Source: Acetobacteraceae bacterium (lineage in GTDB: Bacteria; Pseudomonadota; Alphaproteobacteria; Acetobacterales; Acetobacteraceae). Taken from it: a stretch of DNA of 5,660 nt. Below the pieces are notes generated by a model that was not told the origin of the DNA, did no database searches, and saw nothing but the letters and a program-made list of their open reading frames with translations. Shown here piece by piece: positions 1 through 5,660 of the stretch; the stretch's first letter is position 1; every line of letters starts with the position of its first letter. The stretch lies in the NCBI GenBank assembly GCA_019237355.1, contig JAFAHH010000591.1, forward strand, positions 1 through 5,660, given 5' to 3'. A program made the translations under genes and the position numbers.

Positions 1-990
1 ATCGCGGCGCGGTTCAACGTCTATTACTATCCGATCGTTTCCTCTGCCCGCGCGTTCAACGCGCTCTGGCGCCGTGCCTACCACAAAGCCGCAAGCCTAC
101 TGGGCGGTGTCGTTTACGAAGACCCCTGGCTCGCGGGGGGCCATAACGGGCTTTCGAACAGCGAAGACCCGACTAGGCCCGAAGACCCGTACCCGCGCGT
201 CCGCGCACTGCGCAAGCTGATGCGGGACTTTGGGCTGGCCGAGACGCCGATCATCATGGCGGGTGGAGTTTGGTGGCTCGATGAGTGGGAGGACTGGATC
301 GACAATCCCGAGCTCGGGCCCGTTGCCTTTCAGTTCGGCACGAGGCCCCTGCTTACACAAGAGAGCCCTATTGGCGCCGCGTGGAAGCGCAAGCTCCTGA
401 CCCTCAAGGAAGGCGACGTGTTCCTAAACCCGTTCAGCCCGACAGGGTTCTACTCGAGTGCCGTCAACAACAAATTCCTTCAGGAGCTGCGGGACCGCAA
501 CGAACGCCAAGTCGCCTATGCCACTGAAATGATGGGCGAGCACGTCGCTGCTTTTGGGATCGGCCCGCGGAAGCGCGTCGTTTACCTTACCCACCACGAT
601 TTCGATCAAGTGCAAAGGTGGCTGGCGCAGGGCTATACGGAGGCGATGCGCACCCCGGATAGCACACTGATTTTCGTAACACCCGAAAAAGCGCGCGAGA
701 TCACCGCGGACCAGATTGCCTGTATGGGCTGCCTGTCGGCATGCCGGTTCTCGAACTGGAGCCAGCAGGAGCCGGCCCACAGCACAGGCAAGAAGGCCGA
801 CCCGCGCAGCTTCTGCATCCAAAAAACCTTGCAGACCATCGCCCATAAGAGTGACGATCCGCAGATCGTAGAGCATGAACTGATGTTTGGTGGCCATAAT
901 GCGTTCCGGTTCGGCAAAGACCCGTTCTATGCGAACGGATTTGTTCCGAGCGTTCGCCAATTGGTCGAGCGGATACTGACGGGACGGTGA
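1..990 (+). CDS. Nitronate monooxygenase-like FMN-dependent oxidoreductase, 5'-truncated
   Basis: The frame is open from base 1 to the TGA at 988-990, giving 329 residues; the true start lies left of the window, so the ATG at 220 is internal. Visible residues match the TIM-barrel half of the nitronate monooxygenase/2-nitropropane dioxygenase family: LAGGHNG at about 44-50, whose His48 matches the family's catalytic histidine; the phosphate-binding strand PIIMAGGV at 83-90; and QFGTRPLLTQES at 111-122. Such enzymes oxidise alkyl nitronates using FMN, though many relatives act on unknown substrates. What follows GTR is about 200 residues, longer than in classical members, and carries CMGCLSAC (Cys241, Cys244, Cys248) plus Cys272. 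That cysteine spacing resembles iron-sulfur flavoenzymes, but a cluster is only an inference. The protein looks cytoplasmic, with no membrane segment in the visible part. The family is fairly secure; the substrate is unknown. Confidence 0.85.
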   Translation: MAARFNVYYYPIVSSARAFNALWRRAYHKAASLLGGVVYEDPWLAGGHNGLSNSEDPTRPEDPYPRVRALRKLMRDFGLAETPIIMAGGVWWLDEWEDWIDNPELGPVAFQFGTRPLLTQESPIGAAWKRKLLTLKEGDVFLNPFSPTGFYSSAVNNKFLQELRDRNERQVAYATEMMGEHVAAFGIGPRKRVVYLTHHDFDQVQRWLAQGYTEAMRTPDSTLIFVTPEKAREITADQIACMGCLSACRFSNWSQQEPAHSTGKKADPRSFCIQKTLQTIAHKSDDPQIVEHELMFGGHNAFRFGKDPFYANGFVPSVRQLVERILTGR

Positions 991-997
991 GCAGCAG

Positions 998-1022
998 CGG
1001 CCAGCCGGGCTAAGGCCGTTTT
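998..1022 (+). terminator. Small intrinsic-terminator-like hairpin after the flavoenzyme gene
   Basis: CGGCC (998-1002) pairs with GGCCG (1014-1018). AGC (1003-1005) pairs with GCT (1009-1011), leaving a 3-base loop and an AA bulge, and TTTT follows directly at 1019-1022. It lies 7 bases past the oxidoreductase stop and ends 2 bases before the ribosome binding site of the next gene. It could therefore act as an attenuator between the two genes rather than a full terminator. The stem is short, so confidence is moderate. Confidence 0.4.
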
Positions 1023-1039
1023 ATAGGAAGCGGGCGGCT

Positions 1040-1798
1040 ATGAAATCCGACCTGGCTCTACGGATTAAAGAGTCTTGGAATAAGCGGGCTCAAAAAGACC
1101 CTTTCTACTACATAGAGACGGAAAACTGGGACGGTGATATCGACCGGTTCTTCGTTCTCGGCGAACAACGGGCGAAAATACTTATCGACCCGATGTTAAG
1201 TCAGCTCGCGATCAATGCCGCAGATAAGACTGCGCTTGACCTTGGATGCGGGGTGGGGCGGTTCAGCAGGCCACTTTCAGACCGGTTCGCATCTGAGATC
1301 GGCGTTGATGTTTCGGACGAGATGATCCGTCGTGCAAAAGAAGTCAACAGAACCTGGCCCAAGCCCATTGAGTTCCGTGTTGGCGATGGCCTCGTCCTGC
1401 CGGTCGACAAGGGCGCCGTGGACTTTGCCTTTTCCTATGAAGTTTTTCAGCATTTTCCTTCCGTGCAGTCTGTGCTCGATGGCTTCAAAGAGATCCGGCG
1501 GGTGCTGCACAGCAATGGTTATGGACTGATCCATTGGAAGACCAGCGATCTATCCCGGCCTCTTTGGAGAAACCTCGGCACCAGAATCCCTCAACCTTTG
1601 ACTGGTTGGCTGGCGCAACTGGCTGGAAAAGACCCCTTGATGATAGATCCAGCATTCCGAGGCACCGCGGTCAGCGAGGAAGCCATCCCAGGCATTTGCT
1701 CGGAAGCCGGGTTGTCGATTGTGGGCGTTCTCGGGGATACAACGCATGCTCCCGGAACGCGGGCATTTGTGATCGTGCAGCCGAGCAACGGGAACTGA
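1040..1798 (+). CDS. Class I SAM-dependent methyltransferase, substrate unknown
   Basis: This 252-residue cytoplasmic protein has the Rossmann-type methyltransferase motifs. Motif I is LDLGCGVGR at 66-74, which binds S-adenosylmethionine. The acidic end of strand 2 is GVDVS, with Asp90 expected to contact the ribose. VGDG at 114-117 gives the adenine-side acidic residue, and FSYEVFQHFP at 131-140 is the motif IV/post-IV region. The N-terminal WNKRAQKDPFYYIETENW (13-30) is a lead-in seen in small-molecule or glycan-type methyltransferases of this class, but it does not identify the acceptor. The start is supported by AGGAAG at 1025-1030, nine bases upstream. The gene is 49 bases after the oxidoreductase in the same direction, with a weak hairpin between, so cotranscription is possible but not certain. 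Two sampled 60-base stretches are 45-50% GC against about 70% in a sampled stretch of acs, which hints at a different origin. Confidence 0.88.
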   Translation: MKSDLALRIKESWNKRAQKDPFYYIETENWDGDIDRFFVLGEQRAKILIDPMLSQLAINAADKTALDLGCGVGRFSRPLSDRFASEIGVDVSDEMIRRAKEVNRTWPKPIEFRVGDGLVLPVDKGAVDFAFSYEVFQHFPSVQSVLDGFKEIRRVLHSNGYGLIHWKTSDLSRPLWRNLGTRIPQPLTGWLAQLAGKDPLMIDPAFRGTAVSEEAIPGICSEAGLSIVGVLGDTTHAPGTRAFVIVQPSNGN

Positions 1799-1823
1799 CG
1801 TTAGAGTAGGCACGCCCGGTGCG

Positions 1824-1850
1824 ATGTCCCCGAGCCTAAGCAGGGGACGT
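1824..1850. terminator. Stem-loop between convergent frames
   Basis: GTCCCC (1826-1831) pairs with GGGGAC (1843-1848), extended by a T-G and an A-T pair to 8 bp around an 11-base loop. It lies 25 bases past the methyltransferase stop and spans the end of the opposing minus-strand frame, where a bidirectional terminator would be placed. No T-run follows on either strand, so it would be an atypical intrinsic terminator or only an RNA-stabilising structure. Confidence 0.35.
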
Positions 1851-2060
1851 GTTGCTAGAGCATAATGCCTTCAGGTGAGCAATGATGGTCCGGGGGTTTG
1901 CGTTGAGAGTGCGATTCAGGCTTTCCGACACTCGGGCCCCCAATCCGGGAGCCGCGCAAATTACGACCCGCTGCTTGCCAATTGTGAACGACTCCGCCTC
2001 AAGCCATCGGGCTTTACACCCATTCCACCGAACTGAGCCCGTCAAGTGACTGGACAGCAT
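1836..2060 (-). pseudogene. Unrecognised 74-codon frame, probably gene debris
   Basis: A minus-strand frame of 74 codons runs from an ATG at 2060 to the TAG at 1836-1838. I do not recognise the product. It has a plausible amphipathic make-up (WLEAESFTIGKQRVVICAAP in its middle, RVSESLNRTLNANPRTII later) and no membrane segment or signal peptide. Its ATG lies inside the DUF29-like remnant in another frame, and I see no convincing ribosome binding site, so the annotated start is unlikely to be real. The best reading is a fragment of a second gene joined to the DUF29 relic by a deletion or rearrangement near 2044. A short genuine protein cannot be excluded, but this frame should not be treated as an established gene. 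Confidence 0.3.
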
Positions 2061-2206
2061 CCAATTCGCTGCGGGCCACGCTCTCGATCTCCTCGGCGAT
2101 ATTGGGCCAGTTCAGTGCTTCATTGACGCGCTTACCGGCAGCAATCTGGCGCGAGCGCCGATTGCTGCTCGGACCACGCCAGAATGTCATCGTCGTAGTT
2201 AGCCAT
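2014..2206 (-). pseudogene. DUF29 family protein, N-terminal remnant with frameshift
   Basis: Reading leftward from the ATG at 2206 gives MANYDDDILAWSEQQSAL, and after a one-base shift near 2152 it continues as RQIAAGKRVNEALNWPNIAEE and IESVARSELDAVQSL. This follows the N-terminal pattern I know for DUF29 proteins (a Y-D-x-D-x-x-x-W-x-x-x-Q-x-x-L-L-R start, then N-I-x-E-E-I-E-S-x-x-R-S-E). Without the shift the first frame stops within seven codons. One extra base, or two missing bases restoring the usual Leu-Leu-Arg, would explain it. After about base 2044 the resemblance ends and the second frame stops at 2014-2016; intact members are roughly 140-160 residues, so more than half is absent. 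DUF29 has no assigned function. Two more in-frame ATGs lie just upstream (2212 and 2215). I infer a dead gene. Confidence 0.72.
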
Positions 2207-2234
2207 GGACATCATCGCTGTTACGCCCGCGACA

Positions 2235-2273
2235 GGGCCGCGGAACTACGGCAGCACGAATATTCCGCGGCCC
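2235..2273. terminator. Perfect 11-bp inverted repeat just downstream of acs
   Basis: GGGCCGCGGAA (2235-2245) is the exact reverse complement of TTCCGCGGCCC (2263-2273), separated by a 17-base loop. On the minus strand it begins 17 bases after the acs stop codon, where a terminator or 3'-end-protecting hairpin is expected. It is not followed by a T-run in that direction (TGTCGCGGG follows). It also sits 20-30 bases upstream of the DUF29 remnant, so an old operator role is an alternative. Confidence 0.5.
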
Positions 2274-2290
2274 AGCATACGGCCCAATGC

Positions 2291-4222
2291 TTATTTCGGC
2301 CGGTTTTCGATCAGATCGCCGACAACTGCCGGGTCGGCGAGCGTCGATGTGTCACCCAGGCTATCGATCTCATTGGAGGCAATCTTCCGCAATATGCGCC
2401 GCATGATCTTGCCGCTCCGGGTCTTCGGCAGGCCCGGCGCCCAATGCAGAGCGTCGGGCGTGGCAATCGGCCCGATCTCGCGGCGAACCCAGGCGACCAG
2501 CTCCTTGCGAAGCTCCTCGCTCGGCTCCTCCCCGGCAATCAGGGTGACATAGGCATAGATACCCTGCCCCTTGAGCTCGTGCGGGAAGCCGACGACCGCC
2601 GCTTCGGCCACCTTGGGATGGGCCACGAGGGCACTCTCGACCTCAGCGGTGCCCATACGGTGGCCAGAGACATTGATCACATCATCCACCCGGCCAGTGA
2701 TCCAGTAGTAGCCGTCGCCGTCACGCCGGGCACCATCGCCCGAGAAGTACCGGCCCGGGAAAGTGGTGAAGTAGGTCTGGATGAAGCGCTCGTGATCGCC
2801 AAACACCGTGCGCATCTGACCGGGCCAGCTCTCCTGGATGCACAGATTGCCCTCACCTGGGCCTTCGATCACGTTGTTATCCCCATCGACCAGCGCGGGG
2901 ATCACACCCGGGAGCGGCAAGGTGGCGGAGCCAGGCTTGAGCTTTGTCGCGCCCGGAAGCGGGCTGATCAGGATGCCGCCGGTTTCCGTCTGCCACCAGG
3001 TGTCGACAATGGGGCAGCGCCCTTCGCCAACGACGTTATGATACCATAGCCAGGCTTCCGGATTGATCGGCTCGCCCACGCTGCCCAGAACTCTCAAGCT
3101 CTTGCGTGAGGTTTTCTTCACCGGCCCCTCACCTTCTCGCATCAAGCTGCGGATGGCGGTCGGCGCGGTGTAGAAGATGTTTACTTTGTGCTTATCAACC
3201 ACCTCCCAGAAGCGAGAGTTGTCTGGATAATTGGGGATGCCCTCGAACATCAAGGTGATCGCGCCGTTGGCGAGCGGGCCATAGACGATGTAGGTGTGGC
3301 CGGTCACCCAGCCCACATCGGCGGTGCACCAGTAGACTTCGCCGGGGTGGTAATCGAAGACATATTCATGGGTGTAGCTCGCCCACACCAGATAGCCACC
3401 CGTCGTGTGCAACGCCCCTTTCGGCTTCCCTGTGCTGCCCGAGGTATAGAGGATGAATAGCGGGTCCTCGGCATTCATCGGTTCAGGCGGGCAATCCGAA
3501 GACGCCTTCGCGACCACTTCTTCCCATTTGTGGTCCCGGCCGCTGTGCATTGGCACCTGTGAGCCGGTTACGGTCGCAACAATTACATGTTTCACACCGG
3601 GACAGGTTTTCAACGCCTCGTCAGCGTTGGTCTTCAGCGGCACTTTGCGCCCGCCGCGGCGGCCCTCATCGGCCGTGATCAACACCTCGGCGCCGCAATC
3701 CTGCACCCGCTGCGCAAGACTATCCGGGGAGAAGCCGCCAAATACGATCGAATGGATGGCGCCGATGCGCGCGCAGGCAAGCATGGCAACAGCCGCCTCG
3801 ATCACCATGGGCAAGTAAATCGAGACCCGGTCGCCCCTTTTGACCCCCAGCCCCTTAAGCACGTTAGCGAGCCGGCAGACTTGCTCGTGTAATTCCCGGT
3901 AGGTGACAGTTTTAGACTGATTGGGGTCGTCGCCTTCCCAAATGATCGCGGGCTGATCGCCCCTCTGCGCGAGGTGTTTATCGAGGCAGGTGGCCGAGGC
4001 ATTCAGCACCCCATCCTCGAACCATTTGATCGAGACGTTTCCAGTGAAGCTCGCATTTTTGATTTTGGTCGGGAACTTAATCCAGTCGAGCCGTTTGGCC
4101 TCCTGGGCCCAGAACCCGTCAGGGTCACGGTTCGCCCAGCTCGTCATTTCCTGAAATTTGGCTTCGTTTACCCGCGCATGCTGGGCGATCTCGGGCGGGA
4201 CTTGGAAGACCTCTTCCGGCAT
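2291..4222 (-). CDS. acs: Acetyl-CoA synthetase (AMP-forming acetate-CoA ligase)
   Basis: Acs activates acetate with ATP to acetyl-AMP and then transfers the acetyl group to CoA, feeding central metabolism from free acetate in the cytoplasm. The 643-residue product has the usual family length. Landmarks in order: the P-loop-like YTSGSTGKPKG at 259-269; WWQTETGG at 409-416, whose Trp410 corresponds to the acetate-pocket tryptophan of Salmonella Acs; the adenylate and hinge region GRVDDVINVSGHRMGTAEVE at 510-529; and PKTRSGK at 599-605. Lys605 matches the catalytic lysine that is switched off by acetylation in characterised Acs enzymes, so the same control is likely here. The frame extends to an ATG at 4381, but the start at 4222 is chosen because GGAGGG sits six bases upstream and MPEEVFQVPPEIA matches typical Acs N-termini. 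It is followed by a hairpin and appears monocistronic. I see no truncation or missing key residue. Confidence 0.97.
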   Translation of the reverse strand: MPEEVFQVPPEIAQHARVNEAKFQEMTSWANRDPDGFWAQEAKRLDWIKFPTKIKNASFTGNVSIKWFEDGVLNASATCLDKHLAQRGDQPAIIWEGDDPNQSKTVTYRELHEQVCRLANVLKGLGVKRGDRVSIYLPMVIEAAVAMLACARIGAIHSIVFGGFSPDSLAQRVQDCGAEVLITADEGRRGGRKVPLKTNADEALKTCPGVKHVIVATVTGSQVPMHSGRDHKWEEVVAKASSDCPPEPMNAEDPLFILYTSGSTGKPKGALHTTGGYLVWASYTHEYVFDYHPGEVYWCTADVGWVTGHTYIVYGPLANGAITLMFEGIPNYPDNSRFWEVVDKHKVNIFYTAPTAIRSLMREGEGPVKKTSRKSLRVLGSVGEPINPEAWLWYHNVVGEGRCPIVDTWWQTETGGILISPLPGATKLKPGSATLPLPGVIPALVDGDNNVIEGPGEGNLCIQESWPGQMRTVFGDHERFIQTYFTTFPGRYFSGDGARRDGDGYYWITGRVDDVINVSGHRMGTAEVESALVAHPKVAEAAVVGFPHELKGQGIYAYVTLIAGEEPSEELRKELVAWVRREIGPIATPDALHWAPGLPKTRSGKIMRRILRKIASNEIDSLGDTSTLADPAVVGDLIENRPK

Positions 4223-4228
4223 AGTGTT

Positions 4229-4234
4229 CCCTCC
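4229..4234 (-). promoter_or_regulatory. Ribosome binding site that fixes the acs start
   Basis: On the minus strand GGAGGG lies six bases before the ATG at 4222. This strong Shine-Dalgarno match decides against the 53-codon longer frame beginning at 4381. Confidence 0.8.
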
Positions 4235-4478
4235 ATGGGTTTGTGGAGCTGAGTCAGGGCAAAATTGGAGCGCCGCTGGGCTAGAGGCAAGCACCGGCTC
4301 GGGTTGAGTTTGCACCGTGAAATGAAACCACCGTTTGTGGCGGTCTCTTGCAAGCACATCGTCAAGCTCAGGGACGGGCATCAGCCGGCACCAACCGCAG
4401 CGAGCATGATCTAGCAGCCGACATACCTCCGAGTGCCTGCCGTATCATTCGACGCGGACGTTCAAAACGGATGCCTAG

Positions 4479-4640
4479 GAAACAAATGCCGCGAGCGAAG
4501 CCGCGATCCATGATCTCCTGAATCTATGGGAAATGGTGAAGCAAGCGTGTAAGGCAAACGTGAACGGCGATCCGGCCGCCCTCTTGCGCGACGAACACGA
4601 CTGTCGCCCGGCGTCCTGGCACGACGCCGGGAAGGACTAG
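4479..4640 (+). other. Short plus-strand open frame, possible gene remnant
   Basis: This frame opens after an in-frame TAG at 4476-4478, runs 53 codons and ends in TAG at 4638-4640, overlapping the end of pncA on the other strand by four bases. The only ATG is at 4533 (35 codons) and lacks a clear ribosome binding site. The residues look protein-like (IHDLLNLWEMVKQACKANVN, then GDPAALLRDEH), which is why it is recorded, but I recognise no family. The last part coincides with the hairpin at 4607-4631, so its composition may reflect that structure. It is more likely a remnant or chance frame than a working gene. Confidence 0.15.
4607..4631 (-). terminator. Strong hairpin just after pncA
   Basis: CCCGGCGTC (4607-4615) and GACGCCGGG (4623-4631) form a perfect 9-bp stem with a 7-base loop. 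On the minus strand the stem begins five bases after the pncA TAG (4637-4639), the usual place for a terminator of the nth-pncA transcript. The following bases are CGACAGT rather than a T-run, so termination may be factor-assisted or the hairpin may protect the 3' end. Confidence 0.55.
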
Positions 4641-5290
4641 TCGGCTGTAAGCTCGTTGCTAATCACAAAGCCCACCCCCATGCCGCTCAGATTTCTTCGC
4701 GCCGCATCAAGCGTGGTCGTGCCATCCTGGCCAGGCAGTCCAATCCCGCGGCACGCGTCTTCGATCACGACCACTTCAAACCCAAGCCGGACCGCATCCT
4801 CAGCCGACCAGGCTACGCAGAAATCGGTCGCCAATCCCGCTAAAAACACTCGCCGAAAGCCCCGAGCCTGCAGCCAAGCTGCCAGCCCGGTTGTGGTTTT
4901 CCGGTCATTCTCAAAAAAAGTCGAGTAGCTATCAAGCTCCCGCCTAAATCCCTTACGAATGATCACTTCCACTTTCGCAATATCCAGTTCCGGATGGAAC
5001 GCGGCATTACGGCTACCCTGGAGCGCGTGATCTGGCCACAGAATCTGCGGGCCATACGGCATTTGTATCGTCTCGAACGGCTTCCGGCCTGGATGGCTGC
5101 TGGCGAAAGAAGAATGACCTGGCGGATGCCAGTCCTGGGTGGCGAAGGCGTGATCGAAACACCCGGCCAACACGCGGTTGACAACCGGCACGACCGCATC
5201 GCCTTCAACCACGGCCAATTCCCCGCCGGGCATGAAGGTGGGCTGAACGTCCACAACGCCCATAATGTCGGTCGCAGGATCAATTCTCAT
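4637..5290 (-). CDS. pncA: Nicotinamidase (isochorismatase-like hydrolase fold)
   Basis: The product deamidates nicotinamide to nicotinate in the cytoplasm, the first step of nicotinamide recycling into NAD; many homologues also hydrolyse pyrazinamide. The 217 residues fit the family (E. coli PncA is about 213). The catalytic triad is visible: Asp14 in VVDVQPTF, Lys113 in IIRKGF and Cys158 in LATDFCVAWSA. Metal-site residues are Asp53 and His55 in TQDWHPPGHSSF and His88 in WPDHAL. The start at 5290 is chosen over the longer frame to 5392 because AGGAGG lies five bases upstream, MRIDPATDIMGVVDVQ is a normal N-terminus, and the extension would lie inside nth. The ATG overlaps the nth stop codon as ATGA, so translation is probably coupled. 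A hairpin follows its stop. The cysteine hydrolase family is certain, and nicotinamidase is much the best fit within it. Confidence 0.95.
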   Translation of the reverse strand: MRIDPATDIMGVVDVQPTFMPGGELAVVEGDAVVPVVNRVLAGCFDHAFATQDWHPPGHSSFASSHPGRKPFETIQMPYGPQILWPDHALQGSRNAAFHPELDIAKVEVIIRKGFRRELDSYSTFFENDRKTTTGLAAWLQARGFRRVFLAGLATDFCVAWSAEDAVRLGFEVVVIEDACRGIGLPGQDGTTTLDAARRNLSGMGVGFVISNELTAD

Positions 5291-5660
5291 CTGGACCTCC
5301 TCGAAGCAGGCCGCCCCTCCTCGGCCTTCCCGGAAGCCGCCGGGGTCTTCGCCGGGTAACGGCACCAGGGTGCGCCAGCACACCGCCAGCATTCGGGACG
5401 CCTGGCCTTACACACATAGCGCCCGTGCAGGATCAGCAAGTGATGCGCCTCACGGAGCATTTCGGGCGGGACACGCCGAATAAGCCGCTCCTCCACCTCG
5501 AAAGGGCTCTCGCCGTGGGCGAGGCCGGTCCGGTTGGCGACCCGGAAAACGTGCGTGTCCACAGGCATGGTGCTTTGGCCGAAGGCCACATTCAGCACCA
5601 CGTTGGCGCTCTTGCGCCCGACGCCGGGTAACGCTTCGAGCGCCTCGCGGGTATCCGGCA
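5287..5660 (-). CDS. nth: Endonuclease III, C-terminal part (cut by window edge)
   Basis: Endonuclease III removes oxidised pyrimidines from DNA and cleaves the abasic site by beta-elimination in base-excision repair. The 123 visible residues are the C-terminal portion of a protein of about 210-230; the start lies beyond the right edge. The helix-hairpin-helix LPGVGRKSANVVLN comes near the visible beginning, with the catalytic lysine at visible residue 16. The catalytic aspartate in PVDTHVFRVANR follows 18 residues later, the same spacing as Lys120-Asp138 in E. coli Nth. The [4Fe-4S] loop is complete: CKARRPEC, then CWRC, then CAGAPWC, giving the diagnostic C-X6-C-X2-C-X5-C. After the last cysteine there is a 24-residue tail rich in Arg, Lys, Ala and Ser, somewhat longer than in E. 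coli. Its TGA (5287-5289) overlaps the pncA ATG. Confidence 0.97.
   Translation of the reverse strand, partial: PDTREALEALPGVGRKSANVVLNVAFGQSTMPVDTHVFRVANRTGLAHGESPFEVEERLIRRVPPEMLREAHHLLILHGRYVCKARRPECWRCAGAPWCRYPAKTPAASGKAEEGRPASRRSR
5296..5301 (-). promoter_or_regulatory. Ribosome binding site of pncA, inside the nth coding region
   Basis: On the minus strand AGGAGG lies five bases before the pncA ATG at 5290 and within the last codons of nth. It fixes the pncA start and, with the ATGA overlap, supports translational coupling or re-initiation. Confidence 0.8.

Larger units (their letters stand above)
4223..4636. other. Long intergenic region between pncA and acs
   Basis: These 414 bases hold no gene I can support. 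The left part is the acs leader and should contain its promoter, but no clear -35/-10 pair stands out. An 8-base palindrome CTTGCAAG lies at 4347-4354, and GCAAGCAC occurs at 4287-4294 and 4350-4357, with starts 63 bases apart. These are possible operator elements without known identity. Two short frames are open. One on the minus strand (4511 to 4368, 47 codons) has AGGAG three bases before its ATG. One on the plus strand (open from 4479 to a stop at 4638-4640) has coding-like composition but no good start. Neither resembles a protein I know. A strong hairpin lies at the pncA end and is listed separately. Confidence 0.6.

Noticed and set aside
220..222. ATG as the start of the flavoenzyme
   Set aside because: The frame is open to base 1 and the upstream 73 codons contain the conserved GGHNG motif, so this methionine is internal.
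424..960. 178-codon minus-strand open frame
   Set aside because: It is antisense to the flavoenzyme gene, whose family motifs are clear; no motif is seen in the reverse frame.
2102..3049. 315-codon plus-strand open frame
   Set aside because: It is antisense to the well-supported acs gene, has no recognisable domain, and is a typical shadow frame in GC-rich DNA.
4336..4352. Sigma-54-like promoter TGGC...TTGC on the plus strand
   Set aside because: The GG-to-GC spacing is one base short and no gene lies downstream on that strand.
4223..4381. 53-codon N-terminal extension of acs to an ATG at 4381
   Set aside because: The start at 4222 has a strong ribosome binding site and a typical Acs N-terminus; the extension does not resemble Acs.
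5291..5392. 34-codon N-terminal extension of pncA
   Set aside because: It lies wholly inside nth in another frame, and the ATG at 5290 has AGGAGG five bases upstream.
1..5660. CRISPR array, transposon ends, tRNA or rRNA genes
   Set aside because: No regularly spaced repeats, transposase frames, paired terminal repeats or RNA gene sequences were recognised on either strand.

Overview
This is a GC-rich bacterial window. Its gene families, including a DUF29 relic next to acs and an nth-pncA pair, fit a proteobacterium, most likely an alphaproteobacterium. That assignment is an inference from gene content, since no rRNA or other marker gene is present. No mobile element, CRISPR array, tRNA or rRNA is visible.

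Left part, plus strand (1-1798). A 5'-truncated flavin oxidoreductase of the nitronate monooxygenase (2-nitropropane dioxygenase) type runs in from the left edge. It has an unusually long C-terminal region with a Cys-X2-Cys-X3-Cys cluster. After a small hairpin with a T-run comes a complete class I SAM-dependent methyltransferase of unknown substrate, which looks AT-richer than its neighbours.

Middle (1799-2290), degraded ground. The methyltransferase converges on minus-strand debris: an unrecognised 74-codon frame and, partly overlapping it, the N-terminal part of a DUF29-family gene broken by a frameshift. Stem-loops sit at both ends (1824-1850 and 2235-2273); the second is a perfect 11-bp inverted repeat just past the acs stop.

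Right part, minus strand (2291-5660). Three well-conserved housekeeping genes read leftward: nth (endonuclease III, cut by the right edge), pncA (nicotinamidase) and acs (acetyl-CoA synthetase). nth and pncA overlap by the four bases ATGA and are almost certainly one translationally coupled operon. A 9-bp-stem hairpin follows the pncA stop, then about 400 bases without a convincing gene, which should hold the acs promoter.

Working together: nth-pncA joins base-excision repair to NAD salvage in one transcript, and acs makes acetyl-CoA from acetate. The left-hand genes have no visible pathway link to these. I see no clear new multi-gene system. The points most worth a second look are the cysteine-rich extension of the flavoenzyme, the decayed DUF29 locus and the hairpins at gene borders.
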